From assembly GCF_027625935.1 (NCBI RefSeq), contig NZ_CP115300.1, forward strand, positions 3,906,001-3,970,000: a DNA stretch of 64,000 bases, in the 5' to 3' direction. Source of the stretch: Streptomyces camelliae. GTDB taxonomy: Bacteria > Actinomycetota > Actinomycetes > Streptomycetales > Streptomycetaceae. The notes under the pieces were generated by a model. The model worked only from the letters and a program-made list of their open reading frames with translations. It was not told the origin of the DNA and made no database searches. Of the stretch, positions 25,769 through 34,001 are shown piece by piece. Every line of letters begins with the position of its first letter. The stretch's first letter is position 1. The position numbers were made by a program, and so were the translations under genes.

Positions 25769-26554
25769 TCACTGGAAGACGGCCACGGGGTACTGGAGCA
25801 CGACCTCGCGGGTGTCGGGGCGCCACGTCGTCACCTTGCCCAGGCAGTGGGCCTGGAACTGGCCCTCCGGCAACTGCCGCCCCGGGGAGCGCAGCCCGTC
25901 GACGCGCAGGACGACCCGCAGGTGCGCGGTGTGCGCGCCGTCGCCGTAGGGGGCCCGCATCACCAGCGTGTCGCCCAGCGAGTCCTGGGCCTCGAACCGG
26001 CCGGTGACCATGACGAACTCACCGATCTCGCTGAGGACCACCTCACCGGCGACCCCGGTCCCGGCGCCCCCGCCCCCGCTCCCGCTCCCGAGAAGGGCGC
26101 GGTTCGGCGTGACCGTGCCGGGCTCGTCCCGCCGCAGCCGCACCCGGACGAGCCCGTCCCCCCGCCGCAGGACGGACAGCAGCAGGCCGATCACCGAGAT
26201 CGGCTCGCTCTCCTCGACGTACTTGGCGACGATCTCGGTGGTTCTGTCCCCGGTGAGCTGGAACATCAGCGACAGCAGCGGGATCGACGCCAGACACCCG
26301 GTGTTGCGCACGTTCCGTACCTCGACCTCCCTGCGCAGCGCCGACCGGTAGTTGCCCAGCTTGAACACGTCCAGGACCGCGTCGTTGTCCAGGTACAGCG
26401 GAAGGTAGTGAGGATCCTCGGGTGCCTTCCTGAGCCGCGTGAGGGCCCGCCGTACGACGAGCACGCCCAGCACGAGCAGGCCGGCGAAGGCCACCAGCCA
26501 CCAGACCATCGCGCCCCACCAGGCGCTCCACCAGGTGCCGTCAAGAACAGCCAC
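25769..26554 (-). CDS. Membrane-anchored protein of a VWA operon
   Basis: A 261-residue protein with one N-terminal membrane helix (WWGAMVWWLVAFAGLLVLGVLVV), then a soluble region (YLPLYLDNDAVLDVFKLGNYRSALRREVEVR; GVAGEVVLSEIGEFVMVTGRFE) that looks like a beta-rich domain on the cytoplasmic side. I do not recognise the family. It is the last gene of a three-gene leftward operon and overlaps the VWA lipoprotein gene by 14 bases. Because the two other products are extracytoplasmic, it may transmit or regulate their signal. This is inference from order only. Confidence 0.7.
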   Translation of the reverse strand: MAVLDGTWWSAWWGAMVWWLVAFAGLLVLGVLVVRRALTRLRKAPEDPHYLPLYLDNDAVLDVFKLGNYRSALRREVEVRNVRNTGCLASIPLLSLMFQLTGDRTTEIVAKYVEESEPISVIGLLLSVLRRGDGLVRVRLRRDEPGTVTPNRALLGSGSGGGGAGTGVAGEVVLSEIGEFVMVTGRFEAQDSLGDTLVMRAPYGDGAHTAHLRVVLRVDGLRSPGRQLPEGQFQAHCLGKVTTWRPDTREVVLQYPVAVFQ

Positions 26555-28136
26555 GGATCTCCTTGAACGCGGTGGACAGGGACTGTGCGCGGGCGTCGAC
26601 CATGCGGCCGCCGGTCACCGAGGCGACCTGGCGCAGTTCGGCCGCGTCGGAGTCGCCGAAGTGGACGGGGTACGTGGCCACGGCGCGGACGTCGGCGGGC
26701 CGGGCCCGGTAGCGGCTGACGAAGGTCGCGCGGTCGATGCCCGCGTTGTTCTCGCCGTCGGTCATCAGCACGATGGACACCGCCCGTCCCGGGTCGTCGC
26801 GCAGGGCCTTCTCGGCGGTGGCGTACCCCTGGTCCAGGGCGGACCAGACGGCGGTGGCGCCGTCGTAGCCGCCGTCGGCGACGAAGTCCGTGAGGGACGT
26901 GAGGTCGGCGCCGCCGCGCACGGTGACCGTGCGTTGGTCCAGCGGGCGCCCGCCGAAGCGGATCACGGTCAGCCGCTCGCCCTGGTAGAAGCGGACGAAC
27001 TTGCCGGTGGCGGAGGAGTCCGCCCCGCTGAGCCCCGCGAACGCGGCCCGCAGCGCGGTCGTACGGGAGCCGCGCATGGAGTCGGAGGAGTCCAGCAGGA
27101 AGATCACCTGGTCGGCGACGCGCCGCCGGGGGTCGCCGTAGTCGGCGAGCAGCCGGTCGAGGACGGCCGGGTCGTCCGGGAAGTACAGGGCGTTGTCCAG
27201 GGGGGCGGTGAGCCGGGGGTCGCGGGTGACGGAGGTGCTGACCGGGCGGCGCAGCGTGCGCCGCATGATCTCCCACTGGTGGTCGGCGGCGGTCAGCCAC
27301 GTCACCACGCGGTCGTAGGCGTCCCGGCGGCGCTGGTCGAGCAGGAGCAGCGGATAGTCGGACAGCACCATGCCGTCGGCGGGGTGGACGATCTCCAGGG
27401 GCTGCTTCAGCCGGCCGGAGGCGTTCAGGGTGAGCAGTTCGGACTCGTAGGTGATCAGGGCGTTGGTACGGCCCGGGTGGCTCGCGAAGTCGTCCAGCAG
27501 GGCGTGGGAGCTCTCGGCGGTCAGGGTCTGCCCGGAGCGGAAGCCGCGCAGCCGGTCGCAGCTGACGTCCTCGGTGCGCAGTGCGCTGCCCGTGCCGGCC
27601 GCGGCGGTGGCGACGCCGACCAGTGCGGCGAGCCCGCTGTTGCTGTGCCGGGGGTCGGCCATGCCGAAGCGTACGGTGCCGGTGGCGGCGGCGTCGGCGA
27701 GGTCCGCCCAGGACAGGCGTCCGCCGGGCGCCTCGGCGCGCAGCGTGCGGGCCACGTCCTGGGTGAGGCCGACGACGACCGGGGAACGCATCGTCGACGT
27801 GCTCTGCACGACGGTGGCCGGGTGGCTCCCGGTGGCGGCCTGCTTGGCCTTCAGGCGGAAGTAGCGGTCGGAGGAGAGCCAGGCCAGGTCGTAGGAGTGG
27901 CGGCCGGTCAGCAGGGTGTCGCCGGCGTCGTTGGTCGGCCGGTAGTCCATGTCGAGGCGGACCCCGGTGTCCTGCCGGAGCCGGTCCAGCAGGGGCTCCA
28001 TGTCGGCGAGTTCGTCGCTGGCCAGGACGTGCAGGGTGGTGTCCGGGCCGCCGCCCCCGCCGGAGCAGGAGACGAGACCGCCGAGCGCGGCGAGCAGGAC
28101 CAGGCACAGGGCGGCCCGCAGCCCGCGGGCCCTCAT
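26541..28136 (-). CDS. Lipoprotein with substrate-binding-like domain and VWA domain
   Basis: A 531-residue protein: lipoprotein signal peptide (LAALGGLVSCSGGG, lipobox Cys near residue 24), then a type-2 periplasmic-binding-like region (about 35-330; LHVLASDELADMEPLL, TNDAGDTLLTGRHSYDLAWL) and a C-terminal von Willebrand A domain. The VWA MIDAS is readable: FLLDSSDSMRGS (DxSxS), a Thr/Gly around DGATAVWSA and MTDGENNAGID. VWA domains bind metal-dependent protein ligands. ATG 28136 overlaps the upstream stop by ATGA. No ABC permease or ATPase is nearby, so transport is unlikely; a surface adhesin or sensor is the better guess. Confidence 0.84.
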   Translation of the reverse strand: MRARGLRAALCLVLLAALGGLVSCSGGGGGPDTTLHVLASDELADMEPLLDRLRQDTGVRLDMDYRPTNDAGDTLLTGRHSYDLAWLSSDRYFRLKAKQAATGSHPATVVQSTSTMRSPVVVGLTQDVARTLRAEAPGGRLSWADLADAAATGTVRFGMADPRHSNSGLAALVGVATAAAGTGSALRTEDVSCDRLRGFRSGQTLTAESSHALLDDFASHPGRTNALITYESELLTLNASGRLKQPLEIVHPADGMVLSDYPLLLLDQRRRDAYDRVVTWLTAADHQWEIMRRTLRRPVSTSVTRDPRLTAPLDNALYFPDDPAVLDRLLADYGDPRRRVADQVIFLLDSSDSMRGSRTTALRAAFAGLSGADSSATGKFVRFYQGERLTVIRFGGRPLDQRTVTVRGGADLTSLTDFVADGGYDGATAVWSALDQGYATAEKALRDDPGRAVSIVLMTDGENNAGIDRATFVSRYRARPADVRAVATYPVHFGDSDAAELRQVASVTGGRMVDARAQSLSTAFKEIRGCS

Positions 28137-29410
28137 GGCGCCTCCCCGCCGGACGTCGCCGACCGGTCCACGGGGGCGCAGTCGCCGACGGTCTCGATCA
28201 TCTTCTCCAGCAGGTCGAGCCGGGGCAGCACCGCCTTGGTGTCGTCGTCCGACAGGACGGGCGCCTGGATGTGGTGGTCGGTGAGGAACCGGGTCAGCGC
28301 GTCGCTGGTGGCGGAGGCGCCCTCGGCGTCCCGGACCCGGAAGCCCAGCTCCATCGCCCGCTGCTGCAGCGCCGGGTCCGTGCTGATCAGGTCGCCGAGC
28401 CGGTCGCCGGCCGGGGTCAGCGCGATGAGCTGCGGCTCGGTGACGAACCGCACGGACGGGTAGAGCAGCACGCGCTCGTCGTCGAGGTGCCCGGTGTCGG
28501 CCTGGGTGTCGATCTGGTGGGCCAGGAACTGGTGCTCGTAGATCACCGCGATCGGCGCGATGCTCTTGCCCTCGGCGGAGACATAGGTCTCGTTCTTCTC
28601 GGAGGACGGCATGCCCTGGTCGTTGAGGAGGAGCCTTATCCGATCGGCGAACTGTGCCGCCTCGGCCGGACTCTGCGGGATGTTGTCGTGGTTCCACACG
28701 TAGGAGACAAGGCCCAGATAGGTGCCGGCGGAGTTGGCCTCGCAGATGTCGGAGGTCTGGGCGAGCACCTTGTTGCCGTTGTGGATGCCGTGCCGGTCGA
28801 TGCCGAGCCTGTCCCAGCGGCGGCCGTCGGCGGTGGCCTGCAGGAACTTCTGCATGTTCAGCGAGTAGTAGAGCGGCTTCGCCCCGGCGGGCACCCCCGG
28901 TAACGGGGTCGCGATCCCGGCGTCCTGGAGCGTGTCGGCGTACTCGCGGTAGGTGCCGAGCACGATCGGGCTGACGAACGGGCGGTACGTCGTCGCCGGG
29001 TGGCCCTCGGCCGCGCGCTTCCTGGTGATCAGGTCGGCCGCCGGCTGCCCGGAGGGGAACACGACGTCGTAGCCGTCGTAGCTCTGCGCGGCGATCCCCC
29101 GTGAGCCCATGCGGGTGATGTGCACGCGGAAGCCGTGCCGGACGAGCAGCCGCTGGACCTCGGGATCCTCGAAGTAGTCGGCCTTCGAGGCCATCTTCGC
29201 CTCGATCGTGACGATGTGGGTGAAGGGCAGGCCGACATGGCCCTGGGCGAGGACGACGATCGCGCACAGGGCGGTGACCGCGGCAACGGCGCGCGGGATC
29301 CAGCGGCGCACCGCGGAGCCCGGCGAGGGCGCGACCGCGGGCGCCCCGACCCGCAGCCGGGGCTCGCTGGTCGAACGCGGTCTTCCGGTCTCGGCTCTGT
29401 CTGTGTCCAC
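28133..29410 (-). CDS. Membrane-anchored extracytoplasmic binding-protein-like protein
   Basis: A 425-residue protein with a basic N-terminus, one membrane helix (AVAAVTALCAIVVLAQGHVGL) and a large exported part that resembles a bacterial solute-binding protein (DYFEDPEVQRLLVRHGFRVHIT, YDVVFPSGQPAADLITRKRAA, SLNMQKFLQATADGRRWDRL). I place it near the extracellular SBP_bac_11-type proteins that accompany VWA proteins in actinobacteria, with moderate confidence. It is the first gene of the operon and translationally coupled to the VWA lipoprotein. A divergent promoter region separates it from the gene pair at 29641. Confidence 0.75.
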   Translation of the reverse strand: MDTDRAETGRPRSTSEPRLRVGAPAVAPSPGSAVRRWIPRAVAAVTALCAIVVLAQGHVGLPFTHIVTIEAKMASKADYFEDPEVQRLLVRHGFRVHITRMGSRGIAAQSYDGYDVVFPSGQPAADLITRKRAAEGHPATTYRPFVSPIVLGTYREYADTLQDAGIATPLPGVPAGAKPLYYSLNMQKFLQATADGRRWDRLGIDRHGIHNGNKVLAQTSDICEANSAGTYLGLVSYVWNHDNIPQSPAEAAQFADRIRLLLNDQGMPSSEKNETYVSAEGKSIAPIAVIYEHQFLAHQIDTQADTGHLDDERVLLYPSVRFVTEPQLIALTPAGDRLGDLISTDPALQQRAMELGFRVRDAEGASATSDALTRFLTDHHIQAPVLSDDDTKAVLPRLDLLEKMIETVGDCAPVDRSATSGGEAP

Positions 29411-29558
29411 CCGTGTCTCCTGCGTCAGCCGGGACAGGATCGTCCGCGCACCGGACGATGCCCGGCGGAACGCCCGGCCAACGCCGGACGAAAGGAATGT
29501 GAAGATGACTCCCCATCAATTTCACTCGGCAGGACCGCACTTCGCTGTTCATAACGGC

Positions 29559-29588
29559 TTGCCACCCCCGAACCGACCTGTTGTTAAT
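29559..29588 (+). promoter_or_regulatory. Weak promoter candidate for the DUF6232-like gene
   Basis: TTGCCA (29559-29564), 18-bp spacer, GTTAAT (29583-29588), 50 bp before the 29641 start. The 29411-29640 intergenic region holds no gene and serves both divergent operons. Confidence 0.3.
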
Positions 29589-29640
29589 GGTCATCACTGA
29601 GCTACGAGCCACCGATTTGACCTCTGGGGGACGAAGACAC

Positions 29641-30330
29641 ATGCAGAACGGCCAGCCACCGGGGCCCCCGGCGCACGATCCACCGGCCGCGCCGACCGCC
29701 CCGCCGCCCGCTGCCCCGCCCACCGCACCCCCCGCACCGGCCCAGGCGCCGTACATGCCGGACGTACCCGCACCGCCCCGGCAGCCGGCCCCCGTCAGCG
29801 TCGAGCTGCGGGTCACCAAGCGGATCCTGTGGATCGGCGCGGCGGTGTATCCGCTGCACAACATCGCCCGCGTCTACACCTTCCTCATGCGTCCCAAGCG
29901 CAGAGAGGCCGTGATGCGGTTCCTGCGGTACACGGCCGGGTTGCTGATCACCGGGTTCGTCGTCATGCTGCCGGGCCTGCCCGTCCTCGCACTGAGCGGC
30001 GGGCAGAGCGGCGGCGGCTACATCGGGTTCATCTGGCTCGTCGGCATCGCCGCCGAGATCTTCTTCATCGTCGACCTGTGCTCGGTGCTGTTCGCCCCCA
30101 ACCACTACGTCCTCGCGGTCGAGACCTCGGGCGCGTCCACCGCCCTGGTGACCAGTCGGGACCCGCAGTACCTGGACCAGCTCGTCGGCCAGATCTCCTA
30201 CGCCATCGATCACCCGGACACCGAGTTCAAGGTGCTGGTGGAGAGCCTGCACTTCTCGCCCAGGAACTACTACTTCGGCGACAACGTCAACATGTACGGC
30301 GGCAGCGGAAACGTGGGGATCGGCGCATGA
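29641..30330 (+). CDS. DUF6232-like membrane protein ending in a Tyr/Gly/Asn-rich motif
   Basis: A 229-residue protein: a Pro/Ala-rich N-terminal tail (about 1-55), a short conserved region (VELRVTKRILWIGAAVYPLHNIARVYTF), two membrane helices (YTAGLLITGFVVMLPGLPVL and GFIWLVGIAAEIFFIVDLCS) and a soluble C-terminal domain (NHYVLAVETSGASTALVTSR). I recall similar proteins as DUF6232. The last 20 residues, NYYFGDNVNMYGGSGNVGIG, are a distinct motif that recurs at the start of the next protein. Start 29641 follows GGGGGA. It overlaps the downstream gene by ATGA, so both are co-translated. Confidence 0.75.
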   Translation: MQNGQPPGPPAHDPPAAPTAPPPAAPPTAPPAPAQAPYMPDVPAPPRQPAPVSVELRVTKRILWIGAAVYPLHNIARVYTFLMRPKRREAVMRFLRYTAGLLITGFVVMLPGLPVLALSGGQSGGGYIGFIWLVGIAAEIFFIVDLCSVLFAPNHYVLAVETSGASTALVTSRDPQYLDQLVGQISYAIDHPDTEFKVLVESLHFSPRNYYFGDNVNMYGGSGNVGIGA

Positions 30331-30371
30331 GCAACTACTACTACGGCGACAACGTCAACATGTACGGCGGC
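30265..30371 (+). repeat. Direct 39-bp repeat encoding the shared motif
   Basis: Positions 30265-30303 and 30333-30371 are identical over 39 bp except one base (Phe to Tyr codon). The first copy ends the DUF6232-like gene; the second begins the small downstream gene. The unit encodes NYY(F/Y)GDNVNMYGG. Confidence 0.85.
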
Positions 30372-30671
30372 CAGGGCAACCAGGGCATCGTCAGGAACTA
30401 CGGTGCCGCCGGCGCCGGGCAGGACCCGGCCCTGGCCGCGGCCCTCGCCGAACTGAACCGGCTCATCACCGAGTTGCGTACGCAGGTGACCGCACCCGAC
30501 GCCCAGCTGCTGGACGACCACCTGCCCGCCCTCACCCCCGACGCCGCCGTACCGGCGCAAGCGCGGCGGGGCGCGCTGATGGCGATCGCCGGGATCGCGA
30601 ACACCGTCGGCACGGTCGGCCAGCCGGTGGCCGAGGCGGTGCGCGCGATCATCGGGATGATCAGCGGGTAG
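30327..30671 (+). CDS. Small protein beginning with the shared Tyr/Gly/Asn motif
   Basis: A 114-residue soluble protein starting MSNYYYGDNVNMYGGQGNQG, then a flexible Gly/Ala linker and a helical region (LAAALAELNRLITELRTQVT) and a hydrophobic C-terminal helix pair (GIANTVGTVGQPVAEAVRAIIGMI). The N-terminal motif repeats the C-terminus of the preceding protein, a layout seen in bacterial amyloid-type signalling pairs. I do not recognise the helical part. It is convergent with the lectin-kinase gene, with 21 bases between stops. Confidence 0.72.
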   Translation: MSNYYYGDNVNMYGGQGNQGIVRNYGAAGAGQDPALAAALAELNRLITELRTQVTAPDAQLLDDHLPALTPDAAVPAQARRGALMAIAGIANTVGTVGQPVAEAVRAIIGMISG

Positions 30672-30692
30672 CGGCCGTCACGGCGTCGGGGA

Positions 30693-32579
30693 TCACGTCC
30701 TCGCCCAGCTCTGCGAGGACGCCCCCGACTGGCACGTCTGCTCGTTCACCCCGCCGCCGAAGGCGAGGTCGAGGCAGCCGCCGTCCATGACCGTGGCCAG
30801 GTGGTTGCCGGAGCCCGTCGTCCAGCGCAGATTGCTGCCGCCCTGCGAGCAGTCGCCGACGAAGACGGCCTGGCCGTTGCCGTTGGCGCTCAGGCAGGCG
30901 CCGGTGGAGACGTTGACGACCTTGACGCTGCCGCCGGCGGCGCTGCGGAAGGTCCAGCGGGCGGTGGAGTCCGAGCAGGAGCCGAGGCCGGTGGAGCCGT
31001 AGACCTGGGTCAGGCACTTGCCGTTCTCGCCGTTCTGCAGGTGGAAGGAGCCGGATCCAGTGCTTCCGCTTCCACCGGACGAGCTGCCCGTGCCGCCGGA
31101 TCCTCCGGAGGTACCGGAGCCGCCGGAGGTGCCGGAGCCGCCGGAGGTACTGGAGCCTCCCGAGCTGCCGGAACCGGAACCGGAACCGGAGTCGCTGCCG
31201 CCGCCGCTCCCGCCGCTCCCGGTGCCGGATCCTCCGGTGGAGCCGTCCGTCTGCTGCTGGTTCCGGCCCGTCTTCGAGTCGTCCTTGCCGCCCTTGTCGT
31301 CCTTCTTCTTGTCGCTCGCCGGGGAGGCCGAGCCCTTCCCGCTCGGTGTGGACGATCCGGAGGGACTCGCCGAGGAGGCGCCGGGGCCGGGATCGGCCGG
31401 GGCGGAGACGGAGGCGCCCGGGGTGCCCGCGGCGCCGTTGCCACGGGCGTCGGTGGTGAAGGGGACCAGTTGGAAGGCGACAGTCGCCACTGCGGCGCCG
31501 ACGACGATCGGTACGACGGCCAGGATCACGCGCTTGCGCCGCCGCTCCCGCTCGGGCCGCTGCCGCGCCTCCGGCCGGACCACGACCTCGGGCTCCTCTT
31601 CAGCGCTGGTGGGCTCAGGAGCGTCCCCCTCGTCCGCCCCCGCCTCCGCCTCCGCCTCCGGCACGTCCGCCGCGAACTCCGCCCGAGACGTGAGGTGTGC
31701 GGTGACGGCGGCGGGCCAGAGCGGGGAGCCGGAGTCGGTGGGAACGTGGGCGGCGGTCAGCTCGGCCAGCTCCGCCGCGGTCGGACGGCCCTCGGGGTCC
31801 TTGTCCAGGCAGGAGGCGACGACCGCGGCCAATTCCCGGTCGGATGCCCGCAGTTCGTCCAGGTCGGGCTGCTCGTGCACGATCCGGTACAGCACGCCGT
31901 GCCCGGACTCGTCGCCGAACGGCGGGCGGCCGGACCCCGCGTACGCCACCACGGACCCGAGCGCGAAGATGTCGACGGCGCCGGTCAACCGCCGTGCGCC
32001 GGAGGCCTGTTCGGGTGACATGTAGGCGGGGGTGCCGACGACCATGCCGGTCCGGGTCAGCTGGGACTGCTCGGCGGCGCGGGCGACGCCGAAGTCGATG
32101 AGGGTGACACCGTCGAGGGTCAGCATGACGTTGGACGGCTTGACGTCCCGGTGCACCATGTCCAGCGCGTGCACCGCCGCCAGCCCGGTCGCCGCGCGGT
32201 GCAGCAGCAGCCAGAGGGACTCGGCCGGAAGTGGTCCGCCGTGCGCCTCGACGGCCTCGCGCAGGGTCAGCCCGGGTACGTACGCGGTGGCGAACCACGG
32301 CGGCAGGGCGTCCCGGTCGCCGGCGAGCAGCGGCGCGGTGGCACCGGCGGGCAGCCGGGAGAGGTTGTCCAGTTCGTGTCCGAAGCGGCGGACGAAGTCC
32401 TTGTCCTCGCCGACGACGGACGGCAGGACCTGCTTGACGGCGGCGTACCGCCCCTGGTGCACACCGAGATAGACCCGCCCCATGCCGCCGGAGCCGAGGC
32501 GTCCGACCAGCGGGATCGGCCCGATCCGCCGCGGGTCGTCGTCCTGGAGCGGCTCGACTCCGCAGTGTTCCCCGTTCAA
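30693..32579 (-). CDS. Membrane Ser/Thr kinase with ricin-type lectin domain
   Basis: A 628-residue receptor kinase. The kinase domain (about 15-285) has LGSGGMGRVYLG, VKQVLP (invariant Lys), HRDVKPSNVML, LIDFGVARA and GTPAYMSPEQ. An acidic/basic cytoplasmic region leads to a membrane helix (VILAVVPIVVGAAVATVAFQL), then a very long Ser/Thr/Gly stalk with runs such as GGSGTSGGSGTSGGSGG, and a C-terminal ricin-B-type (beta-trefoil) carbohydrate-binding domain (QNGENGKCLTQVYG, then GSCSDSTARWTF). The TTG start at 32579 has AGGGGGA six bases before it. It presumably senses glycans outside the cell. It shares an operon with the small gene upstream. Confidence 0.88.
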   Translation of the reverse strand: MNGEHCGVEPLQDDDPRRIGPIPLVGRLGSGGMGRVYLGVHQGRYAAVKQVLPSVVGEDKDFVRRFGHELDNLSRLPAGATAPLLAGDRDALPPWFATAYVPGLTLREAVEAHGGPLPAESLWLLLHRAATGLAAVHALDMVHRDVKPSNVMLTLDGVTLIDFGVARAAEQSQLTRTGMVVGTPAYMSPEQASGARRLTGAVDIFALGSVVAYAGSGRPPFGDESGHGVLYRIVHEQPDLDELRASDRELAAVVASCLDKDPEGRPTAAELAELTAAHVPTDSGSPLWPAAVTAHLTSRAEFAADVPEAEAEAGADEGDAPEPTSAEEEPEVVVRPEARQRPERERRRKRVILAVVPIVVGAAVATVAFQLVPFTTDARGNGAAGTPGASVSAPADPGPGASSASPSGSSTPSGKGSASPASDKKKDDKGGKDDSKTGRNQQQTDGSTGGSGTGSGGSGGGSDSGSGSGSGSSGGSSTSGGSGTSGGSGTSGGSGGTGSSSGGSGSTGSGSFHLQNGENGKCLTQVYGSTGLGSCSDSTARWTFRSAAGGSVKVVNVSTGACLSANGNGQAVFVGDCSQGGSNLRWTTGSGNHLATVMDGGCLDLAFGGGVNEQTCQSGASSQSWART

Positions 32580-32594
32580 ATCGTTCCCCCTGTT

Positions 32595-33146
32595 TCAGCG
32601 CGCGTAGGACCCGAGGCCCACCAGGCAGTACACATACTCGTTGACGGTCGCCCCGTTGATCGTGTAGCGCGAGGAAAAGGCGTACTGGGTCCGGGGGTTG
32701 TCGTTGCAGCGACTCATGTCCGAGGTCAGCGGAATACTCTCGATCACCTCGTAGTGCGCGTCGGACGCGGAGCAGGAGACCTCCTCCACGCCGCTGACGG
32801 ACTGCGCGGTGGTGGAGTCCGGCAGGGTGCCGTTGAGGCAGGTGCCGGAAGTGTAAGGGCTGGGTTCCGGGCTCGGGCTGCTGTACGGGTCGGAGGACTC
32901 GTACGGATCACTGCTGGCGTAGGGGTCGCTGGTGTAAGGGGCACTGCTCGGCGTGAGCGGCTCGTACGTCCCCGAGTACGAGACCGACGGTGACGCACCG
33001 GCGTCGTCGGACGAACTTCCGCCACCTCCGCTGTGATTGACCACCACCAGAAGGATCACCACCAGGGCGACGACCCCGAGCACGCCCAGACAGGCGACAC
33101 CCTGCTTCGGTGGCGGGGACGGCTGAGGCGACTGGGGTGACGACAT
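32595..33146 (-). CDS. LppU/SCO3897-like secreted membrane protein
   Basis: A 183-residue protein: one N-terminal membrane helix (GVACLGVLGVVALVVILLVVV), a Ser/Tyr/Pro-rich linker with a repeated DPYxSSDPY pattern (about 75-110), and a C-terminal region with four Cys (GTCLNGTLPDSTTAQSVSG, VSCSASDAHYEVIESI, SRCNDNPRTQYAF, YVYCLVGLG). The spacing of these Cys resembles the LppU/SCO3897 family found in actinobacterial surface proteins. It is 15 bases upstream of the kinase gene, same direction, so probably functions with the kinase outside the cell. Confidence 0.7.
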   Translation of the reverse strand: MSSPQSPQPSPPPKQGVACLGVLGVVALVVILLVVVNHSGGGGSSSDDAGASPSVSYSGTYEPLTPSSAPYTSDPYASSDPYESSDPYSSPSPEPSPYTSGTCLNGTLPDSTTAQSVSGVEEVSCSASDAHYEVIESIPLTSDMSRCNDNPRTQYAFSSRYTINGATVNEYVYCLVGLGSYAR

Positions 33147-33199
33147 GGGCGGCTCCCGAATGTGAGGATGTGCACCAGTGTGGTGCAGCAGAAGGCTGT

Positions 33200-33219
33200 T
33201 CTAAAATAGAGTTCTAGAA
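33200..33219. promoter_or_regulatory. Operator candidate upstream of tetR (33232)
   Basis: TCTA-AAA-TAGA (33200-33210) and TTCTAGAA (33212-33219), two adjacent palindromes 13 bases before the TetR start, also upstream of the divergent LppU-like/kinase operon. Autoregulation is the simplest reading. Confidence 0.5.
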
Positions 33220-33231
33220 AATCATTCCACT

Positions 33232-33834
33232 ATGAGCCGGAAACAACAACGCGGTGAAGCGACCGTGGAGACCCTCCTGGACGCCGCCCTGCGCGTGTAC
33301 GCGGAGGCGGGGGACCAGGGGCTGACGGTGGGTGCCGTCACGAAGGCGAGCGGGGTGAGCCTGGGCAGCCTCTACCACCACTTCGGCAGCATCGACGGGC
33401 TGATGAACGCGCTGGTCATGCGCTGGCTGGAACGGCTGCTGGGCGAACTGGTCAAAGCCCTGGAGAACACCCGTACCGCCCACACGGGCATCCGGGCCCT
33501 GGTGCGCGCGTACCTGGACTTCGCGCAGGAGCACCGGGACGCCGCCCTGCTCCTGCACTCCTCCCACGCCGACCGCCAGGGCATGGCCGACGGCCGGCGC
33601 CTGCGGGACGCCCAGGAGGCCCGCCTGTCCCCGCTGGCCCAGTGGGCGGAACGTTACGTCGACGCCGGCGAGCTCGCCCCGCTGCCGGCGCCGCTGCTGG
33701 AGGCGCTGATCCTGGGCCCGGTGATCGGGGTGGCCCGGCGGTGGCTGTCCGGCGTGGACGACGTGGACCTCGACCAGGCGGCGGTGCTCCTGCCGGAGCG
33801 GATCTGGCGGGCGGTGAAGGCGGACTCACCGTAG
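33232..33834 (+). CDS. TetR-family transcriptional regulator
   Basis: A 200-residue repressor with an N-terminal HTH (VETLLDAALRVYAEAGDQGLTVGAVTKASGVSLGSLYHHFGSIDGLMNAL) and a helical C-terminal domain. It is divergent from the LppU-like/lectin-kinase operon and the AT-rich palindromes lie between them, so that operon is a plausible target. Its TAG stop (33832-33834) lies inside the first unit of a 15-bp tandem repeat, and the same TAG recurs in frame in later units. Confidence 0.85.
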   Translation: MSRKQQRGEATVETLLDAALRVYAEAGDQGLTVGAVTKASGVSLGSLYHHFGSIDGLMNALVMRWLERLLGELVKALENTRTAHTGIRALVRAYLDFAQEHRDAALLLHSSHADRQGMADGRRLRDAQEARLSPLAQWAERYVDAGELAPLPAPLLEALILGPVIGVARRWLSGVDDVDLDQAAVLLPERIWRAVKADSP

Positions 33835-33956
33835 GCGGACCCACCGCAGCCGAACCCACCGCATCCGGACTCACCGTAGGCGGACTCACCGTAGGCGGAC
33901 TCACCACAGCCGAACCCACCGCATCCGGACTCACCGTAGGCGGACTCACCGTAGGC
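33822..33956. repeat. Nine-unit 15-bp minisatellite covering the tetR stop
   Basis: Nine tandem 15-mers built on GGACTCACCGTAGGC, with two variant types (GGACTCACCACAGCC and GAACCCACCGCATCC). Units 2-5 and 6-9 form a higher-order 60-bp duplication. Every GGACTCACCGTAGGC unit carries the same in-frame TAG as the tetR stop, so the array looks like an expansion of the tetR 3' end. Confidence 0.9.
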
Positions 33957-34001
33957 GGACGCGCCTTGCCCCCGTGCCTCACCGCCCCGCACAGTGGGGC
34001 C

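Noticed and set aside
33642..34001. N-terminal extension of the deaminase through the minisatellite
   Set aside because: The frame is open but has no start with a ribosome site, and the extension is only the repeat translation; the conserved domain begins at 34002.
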